Below, piece by piece: positions 7,661-16,145 of a stretch of 64,000 nucleotides of DNA. Below the pieces are notes generated by a model. It was not told the origin of the DNA, did no database searches, and saw only the letters and a program-made list of their open reading frames with translations. The DNA comes from Amycolatopsis roodepoortensis (lineage in GTDB: Bacteria; Actinomycetota; Actinomycetes; Mycobacteriales; Pseudonocardiaceae), in assembly GCF_014873915.1 (NCBI RefSeq), contig NZ_JADBEJ010000005.1:62001-126000 (forward strand), in the 5' to 3' direction. Within the stretch, counting starts at the first letter, position 1; each line of letters starts with the position of its first letter. Position numbers and translations under genes: made by a program.

Positions 7661-9229
7661 ATGAAACGGAGAACACCCCTGGCCGGTGTCGCGGTGGCGA
7701 CGCTGGCCCTGCTGGGGCAGACCTTGATCTCTTCGGGTACCGCGGCGCAAGCGGAATCACTGCTGTCCGCGGGTAAACCGACCTCGACCTCGTCGGTCGA
7801 GGGCGCCGAGTTCGGCGGCGCCAACGCCGTCGACGGCAACGCCACGACCCGCTGGGCGAGCGAGGAGATGGTCGATCCGCAGTGGATCGCCGTCGACCTC
7901 GGCGCCACGTCGACCGTCACCAAGGTCAAACTGAACTGGGAAGTCGCCTACGCCAAGACCTACAAGATCCAGGGCTCGGCCGACGGCAGGACCTGGACCG
8001 ACATCAAGTCCGTCGTCGGCGGCGACGGCGGTATCGACGAGCACCTCGGCCTCAACGCCACCGCGCGCCACATCCGAATCCATGGCACGGCTCGCGGCAC
8101 GAGCTACGGCTACTCGTTGTGGGAGCTGGAGATCTACGGCGACCGCGTCGGCGGCGGGGACACGCAAGCGCCGACGGCGCCCACGGGTCTCGCCGCGAAA
8201 GCCACCACGACGGACAGCGTCACCCTCGGCTGGACCGCGTCCACCGACAACGTCGGGGTCACCGAGTACGAGGTGCTTCGCGACGGCAACGTCGTCGGGA
8301 CCACGGCGACGACCACCTACACCGACAGCGGCCTGGCGTCCGGAGTGGAGTTCGGTTACTCCGTGCGGGCGCGGGACGCGGCGGGCAACGTCTCCGCGGC
8401 GAGCCCGGTGATCAGGGCGGCGACCCAGCCCGGCGGCACCGGCCCCGTCACCCTCGCGCTCGCGGGTGACATCGCCAACCCGGAGCTGTTCTCCACGCAC
8501 CAGGGGACCGCGAACCAGGTCGCCAGGATCAATCCGAAGTACGTGCTGACGGTCGGCGACAACCAGTACCACAAGGGCACCATCTCCGAATACCGCTCCC
8601 ACTACGACAAGACGTGGGGCAAGTTCAAGAGCATCACCAAACCCACGACGGGCAACCACGAATGGGACGACCAGCTCCGGGGCTACAAGGAGTACTTCGG
8701 CGCGATCGCGTACCCGCAGGGTTTGCCGTACTACAGCTACGACATCGGTGACTTCCACTTCGTCGCGATGGACTCGAACCCGATCTACACCGGCGGTGGT
8801 TCCGACCAGGTGACCTGGCTGCGCAACGACCTGGCGAAGAACACGAAGTCCTGCGTCATCGGCTATTGGCACCACCCGCGCTTCAACTCGGGGAACTCCG
8901 GGGACAAGAAGCAGATGGCGCCACTGTGGAACGAAATGGCCAGGGCGAAGGCGGACATGGTGATCACCGGTCACGACCACCATTACGAGCGGACGAAGCC
9001 GCTGGACGTCAACGGCCACATCGACGAGGCCAACGGCGTGCGGTCGGTCATCGCCGGCATCGGTGGCGACTACCTCTACACGGACTACAAGGCTCGTGAA
9101 GGGGTGGAGAAGATCCTCGCCAAGCACGGGGTGATGAAGCTGATGCTGAACGGGAAGTCCTACTCCTGGGAAATCCACGACACCAACGGGAATGTGCTCG
9201 ACAAGGCGGGACCGTACACCTGCCGCTGA
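7661..9229 (+). CDS. secreted metallophosphoesterase with discoidin and FN3 domains (copy 1)
   Basis: The 522-residue exported enzyme has a signal peptide (1-31), an F5/8 type C (discoidin) carbohydrate-binding domain (about 33-167, with VDGNATTRWAS and LWELEIYG), a fibronectin type III domain (about 170-255) and a calcineurin-like phosphoesterase (about 262-520). Two-metal motifs are all present: AGDI, VGDNQY, GNHEWD, WHHPRF and GHDHHYER. It should hydrolyse phosphate esters outside the cell while bound to a glycan surface. It is a tandem paralogue of the next gene. The natural substrate is unknown; a phosphatase or phosphodiesterase for phosphate scavenging is the simplest idea. Confidence 0.88.
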   Translation: MKRRTPLAGVAVATLALLGQTLISSGTAAQAESLLSAGKPTSTSSVEGAEFGGANAVDGNATTRWASEEMVDPQWIAVDLGATSTVTKVKLNWEVAYAKTYKIQGSADGRTWTDIKSVVGGDGGIDEHLGLNATARHIRIHGTARGTSYGYSLWELEIYGDRVGGGDTQAPTAPTGLAAKATTTDSVTLGWTASTDNVGVTEYEVLRDGNVVGTTATTTYTDSGLASGVEFGYSVRARDAAGNVSAASPVIRAATQPGGTGPVTLALAGDIANPELFSTHQGTANQVARINPKYVLTVGDNQYHKGTISEYRSHYDKTWGKFKSITKPTTGNHEWDDQLRGYKEYFGAIAYPQGLPYYSYDIGDFHFVAMDSNPIYTGGGSDQVTWLRNDLAKNTKSCVIGYWHHPRFNSGNSGDKKQMAPLWNEMARAKADMVITGHDHHYERTKPLDVNGHIDEANGVRSVIAGIGGDYLYTDYKAREGVEKILAKHGVMKLMLNGKSYSWEIHDTNGNVLDKAGPYTCR

Positions 9230-9327
9230 CGGCCGCGGTCCGGTGCCGTGCGCGGCACCGGACCCGGTGTCGTGAGTGGCGTTCGGGTTATGGGAGGTAA
9301 GGCAAAGGTGGCGTGATATCCGAGGCA

Positions 9328-9382
9328 TGTCGCGAAAGCCACTTTCGCGACGCCTGATGTCCCGAAAGTGGCTTTCGCGACA
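9328..9382. repeat. nested palindrome, CGAAAG family, copy 1
   Basis: Bases 9328-9351 pair with 9359-9382 over 24 bp with one mismatch and a 7-nt loop. Each arm is itself a small palindrome (CGCGAAAGCCACTTTCGCG), so the element can form one long hairpin or two short ones. A near-identical element lies at 38994-39046. It may act as a terminator for phosphoesterase 1. Confidence 0.8.
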
Positions 9383-9416
9383 CAGCCGCCGCCGTGTAGT
9401 CCTGGACAGATTTGAT

Positions 9417-9469
9417 GTCCTGAAGGTCACCGTTGAGACATCCAACGTCCCCAAGGTGACCTTCAGGAC
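9417..9469. repeat. palindrome, CCTGAAGG family, copy 1
   Basis: GTCCTGAAGGTCACC (9417-9431) is the exact reverse complement of 9455-9469. The 23-nt loop contains a further short GTTG/CAAC pairing. It starts 35 nt after the CGAAAG palindrome and has the same outer motif as the element at 46492-46550. Confidence 0.75.
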
Positions 9470-9663
9470 GCCCCGCCCGACAAGACACGTTTGACCTTCG
9501 GCTCAAAGAGAACGCTCATCAGCACTCACGACCCCCGCACAAAGCGTCCAAAACGGACACTACTGACTGGCCGCCGACTCACTCATCGGTAGCCGTTGGT
9601 CAAGACATGACACATTGCTTGCCCCTCAACATGAACACGACGTAGGTCCATCCAGGAGTACAG

Positions 9664-11223
9664 GTGAATCGATTGGTGAAGCCGGGCACCGCCGCGATCG
9701 TGGCGATCGTCCTGCTCGCTCAGCCCGTGACGGCTTCCGGCGCCACGGCGGAATCCTTGCTGTCGGTCAACAAACGGACCACGACCTCCACTGTGGAGAG
9801 TGAGGGTTTCAGCGGCGCGCTCGCCGTCGACGGCGATTCGACCACCCGCTGGGCGAGCCTGGAGGGCGATCCACAGTGGATCGCGGTCGACCTCGGCGGT
9901 CCGGCGGACATCAGCCGGATCAAGGTCTTGTGGGAATCCGCCCACGCGAAGGACTACCAGGTCCAAGCGTCCGACGACGGCCAGAACTGGCGGGACGTGA
10001 AGACCGTCGTGGGCAGCGACGGTGGCCTCGACGAGTTCACCGGGCTGAACACCTCCGCCAGACACGTCCGGATCTTCGGTACGGCACGGGCGACCGTCTA
10101 CGGGTACTCGCTGTGGGAGCTGGAGGTCTACGGAGTTCGCACCGGCGACGGCGACATCCAGCCGCCGTCGGTGCCGACCGGGCTCCGGCAGGCGTCGTCC
10201 ACCACGGAGAGCATCACGCTCGGCTGGACCGCGTCGAGCGACAACGTGGGCGTCACGGAGTACGAGGTCCTGCGCAACGGCAACGTCATCGGCCGGTCCG
10301 CGACGACTTCCTACACCGACACGTCCCTGGCGTCGGGCTTCGACTTCCAGTACGCGGTGCGGGCGAGGGACGCGGCGGGGAACCTGTCCGGATCGACGAT
10401 GCCGGTGAGGGCGTCCACCCGGCCGACGGCGTCCGACGGCATCGTCATCGCGCTCGCCGGCGACATCGCCAAGGCCGAGCTGCCGTCCGAGCACCAGCGG
10501 ACGGCGGAGCTGGTGCGCAAGATCAACCCCCGGTACGTGCTGACCGTCGGCGACAACCAATACGACGACGGCACCATCGAGGAGTTCCGGACCTACTACG
10601 ACAAGACCTGGGGCAGGTTCAAGAAGATCACCAAACCCACGCCGGGTAACCACGAGTGGAACAACGAGCTGGCGGGATACAAGCAGTACTTCGGGAAGAT
10701 CGCGACGCCGAAGGGAAAGCCGTACTACAGCTTCGACGTCGGCGCGTTCCATTTCGTCGCGCTCGATTCGGACCCGGTGTACAACGGCGGCGGTGCCGAG
10801 CAGGTGGCGTGGTTGCGCAAAGACCTGGCGAAAACGAAGAAGTCCTGTATCGCCGGGTACTGGCACCATCCGCGCTTCAACTCTGGGAATTCCGGCGACG
10901 CCAAGAGCATCGCGCCGTTGTGGAACGAGCTGGCCAGGGCGAAGGCGGACGTCGTGTTCGCCGGGCACGATCACCATTACGAGCGGACGAAGCCGCTGGA
11001 CGTCGACGGGCATGTCGACGAGGCCAACGGCGTGCGGTCGGTCATCGCCGGCATCGGTGGCGACAGCCTCTATCTCGATTACAAGGCCCGTGAAGGTGTC
11101 GAGAAGATCCTGGGCAAGCACGGGGTGATGAAGCTGGTGCTCAAGGGAAAGACCTATTCCTGGGAGATCATCGGCACCAACGGGGAACTGCTCGACAAAG
11201 CGGGTCCGTACACCTGCCGGTGA
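9664..11223 (+). CDS. secreted metallophosphoesterase with discoidin and FN3 domains (copy 2)
   Basis: The 519-residue paralogue of the preceding gene keeps the same order: signal peptide (about 1-28), discoidin domain, FN3 domain and calcineurin-like phosphoesterase. Metal motifs AGDIAKAE, VGDNQYDDGT, GNHEWN and GHDHHYER are intact. The start is a GTG at 9664 preceded by CAGGAG. The two copies are clearly homologous along their whole length, and the signal peptide and linkers differ most, consistent with an old tandem duplication. The differing acidic residues after VGDNQY (DD versus HK) may alter substrate choice. Its TGA lies 17 nt before the start of the beta-propeller gene. Confidence 0.88.
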   Translation: MNRLVKPGTAAIVAIVLLAQPVTASGATAESLLSVNKRTTTSTVESEGFSGALAVDGDSTTRWASLEGDPQWIAVDLGGPADISRIKVLWESAHAKDYQVQASDDGQNWRDVKTVVGSDGGLDEFTGLNTSARHVRIFGTARATVYGYSLWELEVYGVRTGDGDIQPPSVPTGLRQASSTTESITLGWTASSDNVGVTEYEVLRNGNVIGRSATTSYTDTSLASGFDFQYAVRARDAAGNLSGSTMPVRASTRPTASDGIVIALAGDIAKAELPSEHQRTAELVRKINPRYVLTVGDNQYDDGTIEEFRTYYDKTWGRFKKITKPTPGNHEWNNELAGYKQYFGKIATPKGKPYYSFDVGAFHFVALDSDPVYNGGGAEQVAWLRKDLAKTKKSCIAGYWHHPRFNSGNSGDAKSIAPLWNELARAKADVVFAGHDHHYERTKPLDVDGHVDEANGVRSVIAGIGGDSLYLDYKAREGVEKILGKHGVMKLVLKGKTYSWEIIGTNGELLDKAGPYTCR

Positions 11224-11240
11224 CGAGGAAAGGGGACGGA

Positions 11241-12272
11241 GTGAAGCTCCCGGTGAAGTTCATCATGGCGCTGGCGGGTGTCGCCGCGCTCGCCGCCGCC
11301 TCGGTGGTGTACGTGGTGCAGGCCAAGGCGAACAGCCCCGAGCGGCGGACGGCCGACGCGGCGGTCGCGGTCGATTCCTCGGGGCCTGTCGGGCTGGGGG
11401 AGCCGGGGAGGCTGCTGTTCCGCAACGGCGCGCCGGGGCCGGGGTACGGCAACGTCGCGTCGGTCCCCGTCTTCGAACCCGGCGGTCCGCGGCGGATCAG
11501 TTCGCTCGGCTGCGAACGGTTCTACACGGCGGTGGACGGCGGACTGTGCCTCGCGAAGGAACCCACGCCGCTGCCGGGCGCGGTCGCCAAATTCGTCGAC
11601 TCCGCGCTCGGCGAGGTCAAACGCGTCGACGTCCCCGGCATCCCCAACCGCGCGAAGCTCTCACCCGGTGGCCGGATGGGGAGCTGGACCACCTTCGTCA
11701 CCGGTGACTCGTACTCGACACCCGGGACCTTCTCGACGCGCACGGCCATCATGGATCGCGAACGGAACGAGCTGTCGAGCAACATCGAGGGCATCCCCTT
11801 GCGGATCGGGGACGCGGTCCACCGGGGCGAGGACGTCAACTACTGGGGCGTCACGTTCGCCACCGACGAGCGGACGTTCTTCGCCACGGTCTCCACCGGC
11901 GGGCGGACCTATCTCGTGGAGGGCGACAACGAGGCGTGGAAGGCTCGCACCCTGCGGGAGAACGCGGAATGCCCGTCGTTGTCGCCGGACGGCACGAAAC
12001 TCGCGTTCAAGAAACGCGTGGCCGACGGCGACGTCCGGCCATGGCGGGAGCATGTGCTGGACCTGACCACGATGCGGGAGACGCCGCTCGCGGAGGCGCG
12101 CAGCATCGACGACCAGGTGGTCTGGCTCGACGACGGCACGATCGCCTACGGCCTGCCGCGCGCGGACGGCAAGGAGAGCGACATCTGGTCCGTGCCCGCC
12201 GACGGCACCGGAGCGCCGCGTCTGCTGGTTCCCCTGGCGTCGTCGCCGTCCGTCACGACGGCTCGTCGATGA
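11241..12272 (+). CDS. membrane-anchored TolB-like beta-propeller protein
   Basis: The 343-residue protein has one N-terminal membrane anchor or uncleaved signal (FIMALAGVAALAAASVVYVV) followed by repeated propeller blades such as CPSLSPDGTKLAFKK and WSVPADGTGAPRLL, typical of TolB/WD40-like propellers. GTG at 11241 is preferred because GGGGACGGA precedes it; a GTG at 11220 overlapping the previous stop is the alternative. It probably binds a ligand or protein at the outer face of the membrane. Closeness to the phosphoesterase suggests co-transcription. Its last 20 nt overlap the convergent Lrp-type gene. Confidence 0.7.
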   Translation: MKLPVKFIMALAGVAALAAASVVYVVQAKANSPERRTADAAVAVDSSGPVGLGEPGRLLFRNGAPGPGYGNVASVPVFEPGGPRRISSLGCERFYTAVDGGLCLAKEPTPLPGAVAKFVDSALGEVKRVDVPGIPNRAKLSPGGRMGSWTTFVTGDSYSTPGTFSTRTAIMDRERNELSSNIEGIPLRIGDAVHRGEDVNYWGVTFATDERTFFATVSTGGRTYLVEGDNEAWKARTLRENAECPSLSPDGTKLAFKKRVADGDVRPWREHVLDLTTMRETPLAEARSIDDQVVWLDDGTIAYGLPRADGKESDIWSVPADGTGAPRLLVPLASSPSVTTARR

Positions 12273-13242
12273 CGGCGAATCTCCCGTCCTCCCGGTACAG
12301 CCAGTACCGGCGCAGCATGCGCAACACCACCGAGACCTGCAGTGCGGTGATCCCGGGCAAGGGGGCGAGGTCCCTGGTGAGGAAGTCGGCCATTTCGTCC
12401 TCGTTCCGGAACACGCCCTGGTGGATGACCGAAGCGGTGCCGGCGACGATCGACACGTACCGCGCCGACGGATGCCGGGCCAGCTCCCCGGCCACGGCCT
12501 GGATGGCGCCCGGGGTGATGGTCAGCGCGATGACCGCCTCCAGTTCGTAGCCGAGCTGCGCGGGTTCCACCTCGACGCGTGGCCGGACGATGCCGCGCCG
12601 CAACGTCGACTGGATCAGCCGGTAGGCGGTGGACTGGCTGAGGCCGAGGATCCGGCCCGCTTCGGCCGCGGTGATCCGCCCGTTCCCGGCCAGCAGCCCG
12701 ATGAGCCGCCGCTCGTCGGCGCCCACCTCGCCGGCGTCGAATCCGTCCGGTACCACCTGATCGCGGGACAAGATCTTCTGCTGGTCTTCGCTCAGCCGGT
12801 GCAGCCGCCAGGAGTCGGCCCTCGTCAACGCCCGCAGCACCAGCTCCGAATGTGTCCCTGCCACGCCCGGCACCCCTGGGATGCGCTCGGCGAGCAGTTC
12901 GCGCGCCTCGGCGCGATCCGGAACGTGCACGGCCAGGTAGACGTCCGACCGGCCCGCCGTCTCCGCCGCGAGCTGGACCTCGGGAAACCGTGCGAGCGCC
13001 TTCGCCGCCGAGCCGGACGCACCCGGTTCGGTCGTGACCCAGACGTGCCGCGGGTTCCCGCGCGCCCTCGCCGTCCACTCGACCTGGCCGATCACCCGGA
13101 GGATCCGCTGTTCCTCGAGCCGAAGCAGCCGTCGTCCCACCGTGCTGGCGGAGACGTCGAGCGCCTCGGCGAGCGTGGCGACCGAGGCACGCGGGGCGAT
13201 CTGGAGCGCCGCGATCAGATCCAGCTCGGGTTCGGTCAGCAT
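12253..13242 (-). CDS. double-length Lrp/AsnC-family regulator
   Basis: At 329 residues this is about twice the normal Lrp length. It contains two copies of the family unit: HTH 1 (about 5-50, ASVATLAEALDVSASTVGRR), ligand-binding RAM-like domain 1 (about 65-145), HTH 2 (about 175-220, ITAAEAGRILGLSQSTAYRL) and RAM-like domain 2 (about 230-310). Such fused regulators control adjacent transport or catabolic genes in actinomycetes. It is divergent from abgT, and a perfect inverted repeat sits between them. There is no clear Shine-Dalgarno before the ATG, and a GATACA box in the operator is about 8 nt upstream, so the mRNA may be leaderless. It overlaps the beta-propeller gene tail-to-tail. Confidence 0.85.
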   Translation of the reverse strand: MLTEPELDLIAALQIAPRASVATLAEALDVSASTVGRRLLRLEEQRILRVIGQVEWTARARGNPRHVWVTTEPGASGSAAKALARFPEVQLAAETAGRSDVYLAVHVPDRAEARELLAERIPGVPGVAGTHSELVLRALTRADSWRLHRLSEDQQKILSRDQVVPDGFDAGEVGADERRLIGLLAGNGRITAAEAGRILGLSQSTAYRLIQSTLRRGIVRPRVEVEPAQLGYELEAVIALTITPGAIQAVAGELARHPSARYVSIVAGTASVIHQGVFRNEDEMADFLTRDLAPLPGITALQVSVVLRMLRRYWLYREDGRFAVIDEPS

Positions 13243-13250
13243 GTGGTGAA

Positions 13251-13287
13251 TGTATCAGTCATCTGGTGTGCTCTGGTGACTGATACA
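13251..13287. promoter_or_regulatory. operator for the Lrp-type regulator
   Basis: TGTATCAGTCA (13251-13261) and TGACTGATACA (13277-13287) form a perfect 11-bp inverted repeat with a 15-nt spacer, in the divergent promoter region. Each half contains a -10-like GATACA pointing towards one gene, so binding would block both promoters. Confidence 0.7.
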
Positions 13288-13366
13288 TGCGTAATTCAGT
13301 TCAGGGTTGCACTATTCGGTCGCTTGAGTTTGTAATGGGCCCTCCGATCAGGAAGGAGCCGCGCCG

Positions 13367-14911
13367 GTGAGTTCCAGCCAGGCCAGAACGACCTCACGTC
13401 CGATGAACCTCCTGCTGCGCGTGCTCGACGGCGTCGAGCGGCTCGGAAACAAGCTGCCGCATCCGTTCTGGCTGTTCGTCATCCTGAGCGGCGTGCTGGC
13501 GCTCGCCAGCTGGGGGCTCAGCGCGGCCGACGTGTCGGCGGTGAACCCGGCGTCGGGCAAGACCGTCGAGGCGAAGAACCTGCTGTCCGCCGACGGCGTG
13601 CGGATGATGGTGACCGACGCGGTCAAGAGCTACACGTCGTTCCCGCCGCTGGGCACGATCCTCGTGGTGATGCTCGGCGTGGCGGTCGCCGAACGCTCCG
13701 GTCTGCTCGCGGCCGTGCTGCGGTCCGGTGTTTCGAAGGTCTCGCCGCGATGGGTGACCTTCGCGCTGGCGTTCACCGGAATGGTGTCCCACGTCGCGTC
13801 CGACGCGGCCTATGTGGTGCTGATCCCCTTGGGCGCCTTGGCTTTCCGCGCGGTGGGACGGAGCCCGATCCTGGGCATCGTGGTCGCGTTCGTGTCGATC
13901 TCCGCCGGGTACGACGCCAGCCCGCTCATCACGCCGACCGACGCGATCCTGTCCGGCCTGACCACGGCGGCGGCGCAGACGATCGATCCGGCCTATTCGG
14001 TCACCCCGCTGGCCAACTACTTCTTCTCGCTCGCCTCGTCGGTCGTGCTGGCCGCCGTGATCACGCTCGTGACCGAGAAGGTCCTCGCGCGGCGCGCCGA
14101 GGCGATGCCCGTCGACGAAGACGCGGAGGAGGACGATCTCGGCTCGCTCCAGCTCAGCCGCCAGGAACGGCGTGGCCTGCTCGCCGCGCTCATCGCGCTG
14201 GCCGTCTTCGTGGTCGCCCTGGTGCTTGCGGTGCTGCCCGCGTCGTCGCCGTTGCGCGGCAAGGGCGGAAGCATCATCGAGTCACCCTTGCTGACGTCCA
14301 TCTCGATCTTCCTCGCACTCGGCTTCCTGGCCGCGGGCTGGGCCTACGGCAAGGTCGCCGGGACGGTGACCAGCAGCCGCGACATCCCGGGGTTCATGGC
14401 ACACGGATTCCGCGAGATGGCGCCGATCCTGGTGCTGTTCTTCGCCATCTCACAGTTCCTGGCCTACTTCAAGTGGACCGGTATCGGCGAGATCACCGCG
14501 ATCAACGGCGCCGGCCTGCTCAAATCCGCCGGCGTCTCCGGGCCGGTCATCATGCTGGGCATCCTCGTCGTGGTGACCCTGGTGAACCTGATCGTCACCA
14601 GCGGCTCGGCGCAGTGGGCGCTGATCGGCCCGGTGTTCGTGCCGATGCTGATGTTGCTGGACATCCCGCCGGAGACCACGCAGGCGCTGTATCGCATCGC
14701 GGACTCGTGCACGAACGCGATCACCCCGATGAGCCCGTACTTCGTGATGGCGCTGGGCTTCCTGCAGCGCTACCGGCGTTCGGCGGGGATCGGGACGCTG
14801 TTCTCGATGACGGTCCCGCTCTCGTTCGCCCTGCTGGTGGTGTGGACGTTGCTGTTCTTCGTGTTCTGGGTGTTCGGCATCCCGCTCGGCCCCGGCGCCC
14901 CCGTTCGGTAG
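13367..14911 (+). CDS. abgT: AbgT-family p-aminobenzoyl-glutamate transporter
   Basis: The 514-residue polytopic protein belongs to the AbgT family, which imports p-aminobenzoyl-glutamate in E. coli and exports sulfonamides in some species. It has roughly 11-13 membrane segments; signatures include FTGMVSHVASDAAYVVLIPL, AGYDASPLITPTDAI and SPYFVMALGFLQRYRR. The start is a GTG with GGAAGGAG upstream. It is followed 11 nt later by an M20 peptidase, so the pair should import an N-acyl-glutamate or folate fragment and cleave it inside the cell. Control by the divergent Lrp-type regulator is likely. Confidence 0.88.
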   Translation: MSSSQARTTSRPMNLLLRVLDGVERLGNKLPHPFWLFVILSGVLALASWGLSAADVSAVNPASGKTVEAKNLLSADGVRMMVTDAVKSYTSFPPLGTILVVMLGVAVAERSGLLAAVLRSGVSKVSPRWVTFALAFTGMVSHVASDAAYVVLIPLGALAFRAVGRSPILGIVVAFVSISAGYDASPLITPTDAILSGLTTAAAQTIDPAYSVTPLANYFFSLASSVVLAAVITLVTEKVLARRAEAMPVDEDAEEDDLGSLQLSRQERRGLLAALIALAVFVVALVLAVLPASSPLRGKGGSIIESPLLTSISIFLALGFLAAGWAYGKVAGTVTSSRDIPGFMAHGFREMAPILVLFFAISQFLAYFKWTGIGEITAINGAGLLKSAGVSGPVIMLGILVVVTLVNLIVTSGSAQWALIGPVFVPMLMLLDIPPETTQALYRIADSCTNAITPMSPYFVMALGFLQRYRRSAGIGTLFSMTVPLSFALLVVWTLLFFVFWVFGIPLGPGAPVR

Positions 14912-14922
14912 AAAGGATTCTC

Positions 14923-16056
14923 TTGTCACACACGGAATGGTCCCGCCAGGCACTGCCCGCCATGCTCGACGATCTGCGGACGATCGTCGAACTGGAGACG
15001 CACAGCTACGACAAGCCGATGCTGGACAAAGGCATCGACACCATCCGGGCCTGGGCCTTCGACCGCCTCGGCGAGCCCGATACCGAAGCCCGCCACACCG
15101 ACACGGTCCGCGGCGACGTGCTCGAACTGGGCTATGCGGGGACGGCGCCGGGAACGGTACTGCTGCTGAGTCACTACGACACGGTGTGGCCGACCGGCAC
15201 GCTCACCGGCTGGCCGTACACCGACGAGGACGGCCGCGTCACCGGGCCGGGCGCGTTCGACATGAAACTCGGTCTGGTGCAGTCGGTCTGGGCCCTGCGA
15301 GGCCTCCGCGAGCTCGGCCTGCCGCATCCGTCGGTCAAGTTCCTCTTCAACGGCGACGAGGAGATCGGCAGCCCCCACTCCCGGCCGTACATCGAAGCGG
15401 CCAGTGAAGGCGCGCTGGCCACCCTCGTCTTCGAGGCGTCGCTGGACGGCAAGCTGAAGACCGCGCGCAAGGGGGTCGGCCTGTTCGACGTGACCGCCAC
15501 CGGCGTCGAAGGTCATGCGGGCCTGGACCCGTACGCGGGTGCGAGCGCGATCCACGCCCTCGCCGAGATCGTCGGGCAGCTGGCGTCCGCGGGCTCACGC
15601 GAACTCGGGACCACGGTCAACGTCGGCACCATCTCCGGCGGCACCGGTCGTAACGTCACCGCGGGCAGCGCCGGCTGCGGCGTCGACGTCCGCGTCGCCG
15701 AACCGTCCGAAATGGACCGGATCGACAAGGTGTTCGCCGGTCTGGAAGCCGCCGACCCCCGCGTGACCGTCTCGGTGGAAGGGGAGTGGAACCGGCCGCC
15801 GATGACACCGAACGACCCGTCACGGGCGCTGTTCGCGACCGCGCGGAAGGTGGCCGCCGACGAGGGCTGGCAGCTGGAGGAGACCGCGGTGGGAGGTGCG
15901 AGCGACGGCAACTTCGTGTCCGCGCTGGGCCGTCCGGTGCTCGACGGGCTCGGCGCCGTCGGAGGCGGCGCGCACGCGCGCGACGAGCACATCCTCACGA
16001 GGCACATCCCGGAACGGACGGCGCTGGCGATCGGGCTGATCTCGGCACTCGCCTGA
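14923..16056 (+). CDS. M20-family metallopeptidase (carboxypeptidase G2-like)
   Basis: The 377-residue enzyme is a zinc peptidase of the ArgE/DapE/CPG2 family. Metal and catalytic motifs are LSHYDTVWPTG (His and catalytic Asp), GPGAFDMKLG (bridging Asp) and NGDEEIGS (catalytic Glu plus metal Glu), and the C-terminal AHARDEHI supplies the last His. The dimerisation domain lies at about 180-290. The start is a TTG with AAAGGA 5 nt upstream; the long upstream frame overlaps abgT and is not coding. Directly behind abgT, it most likely hydrolyses the imported aminobenzoyl-glutamate to glutamate and an aromatic amine, although other acyl-amino acids are possible. Confidence 0.85.
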   Translation: MSHTEWSRQALPAMLDDLRTIVELETHSYDKPMLDKGIDTIRAWAFDRLGEPDTEARHTDTVRGDVLELGYAGTAPGTVLLLSHYDTVWPTGTLTGWPYTDEDGRVTGPGAFDMKLGLVQSVWALRGLRELGLPHPSVKFLFNGDEEIGSPHSRPYIEAASEGALATLVFEASLDGKLKTARKGVGLFDVTATGVEGHAGLDPYAGASAIHALAEIVGQLASAGSRELGTTVNVGTISGGTGRNVTAGSAGCGVDVRVAEPSEMDRIDKVFAGLEAADPRVTVSVEGEWNRPPMTPNDPSRALFATARKVAADEGWQLEETAVGGASDGNFVSALGRPVLDGLGAVGGGAHARDEHILTRHIPERTALAIGLISALA

Positions 16057-16062
16057 CGAGCG

Positions 16063-16086
16063 GTTTGCCCGGTCGGCTCTGGGGTA
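16063..16086 (+). promoter_or_regulatory. stress-sigma-type promoter of the phosphoribosyltransferase gene
   Basis: GTTT (16063-16066), a 15-nt spacer and GGGTA (16082-16086) match the actinomycete sigma-B/sigma-F-type consensus GTTT-N14-16-GGGTAY. It is about 60 nt upstream of the ATG. Confidence 0.5.
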
Positions 16087-16145
16087 CGCCCTGGGCAGGA
16101 GGTGTTCGTCGCCTGCCCCTGCGGCTCCGGTGGCAGGCCGAGGTC

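Larger units (their letters stand above)
9230..9663. other. 434-nt intergenic spacer between the two phosphoesterase genes
   Basis: No gene is supported here. It holds two long palindromes (listed separately, 9328-9382 and 9417-9469) and then about 190 nt of leader to the GTG at 9664, including an AT-richer stretch near 9535-9620 that should contain the promoter of copy 2. Short frames across the palindromes are artefacts of their symmetry. Confidence 0.6.

Noticed and set aside
9276..9506. Short frames on both strands across the two palindromes
   Set aside because: The symmetry of the repeats keeps frames open; repeated motifs such as SRKPLSR are artefacts.
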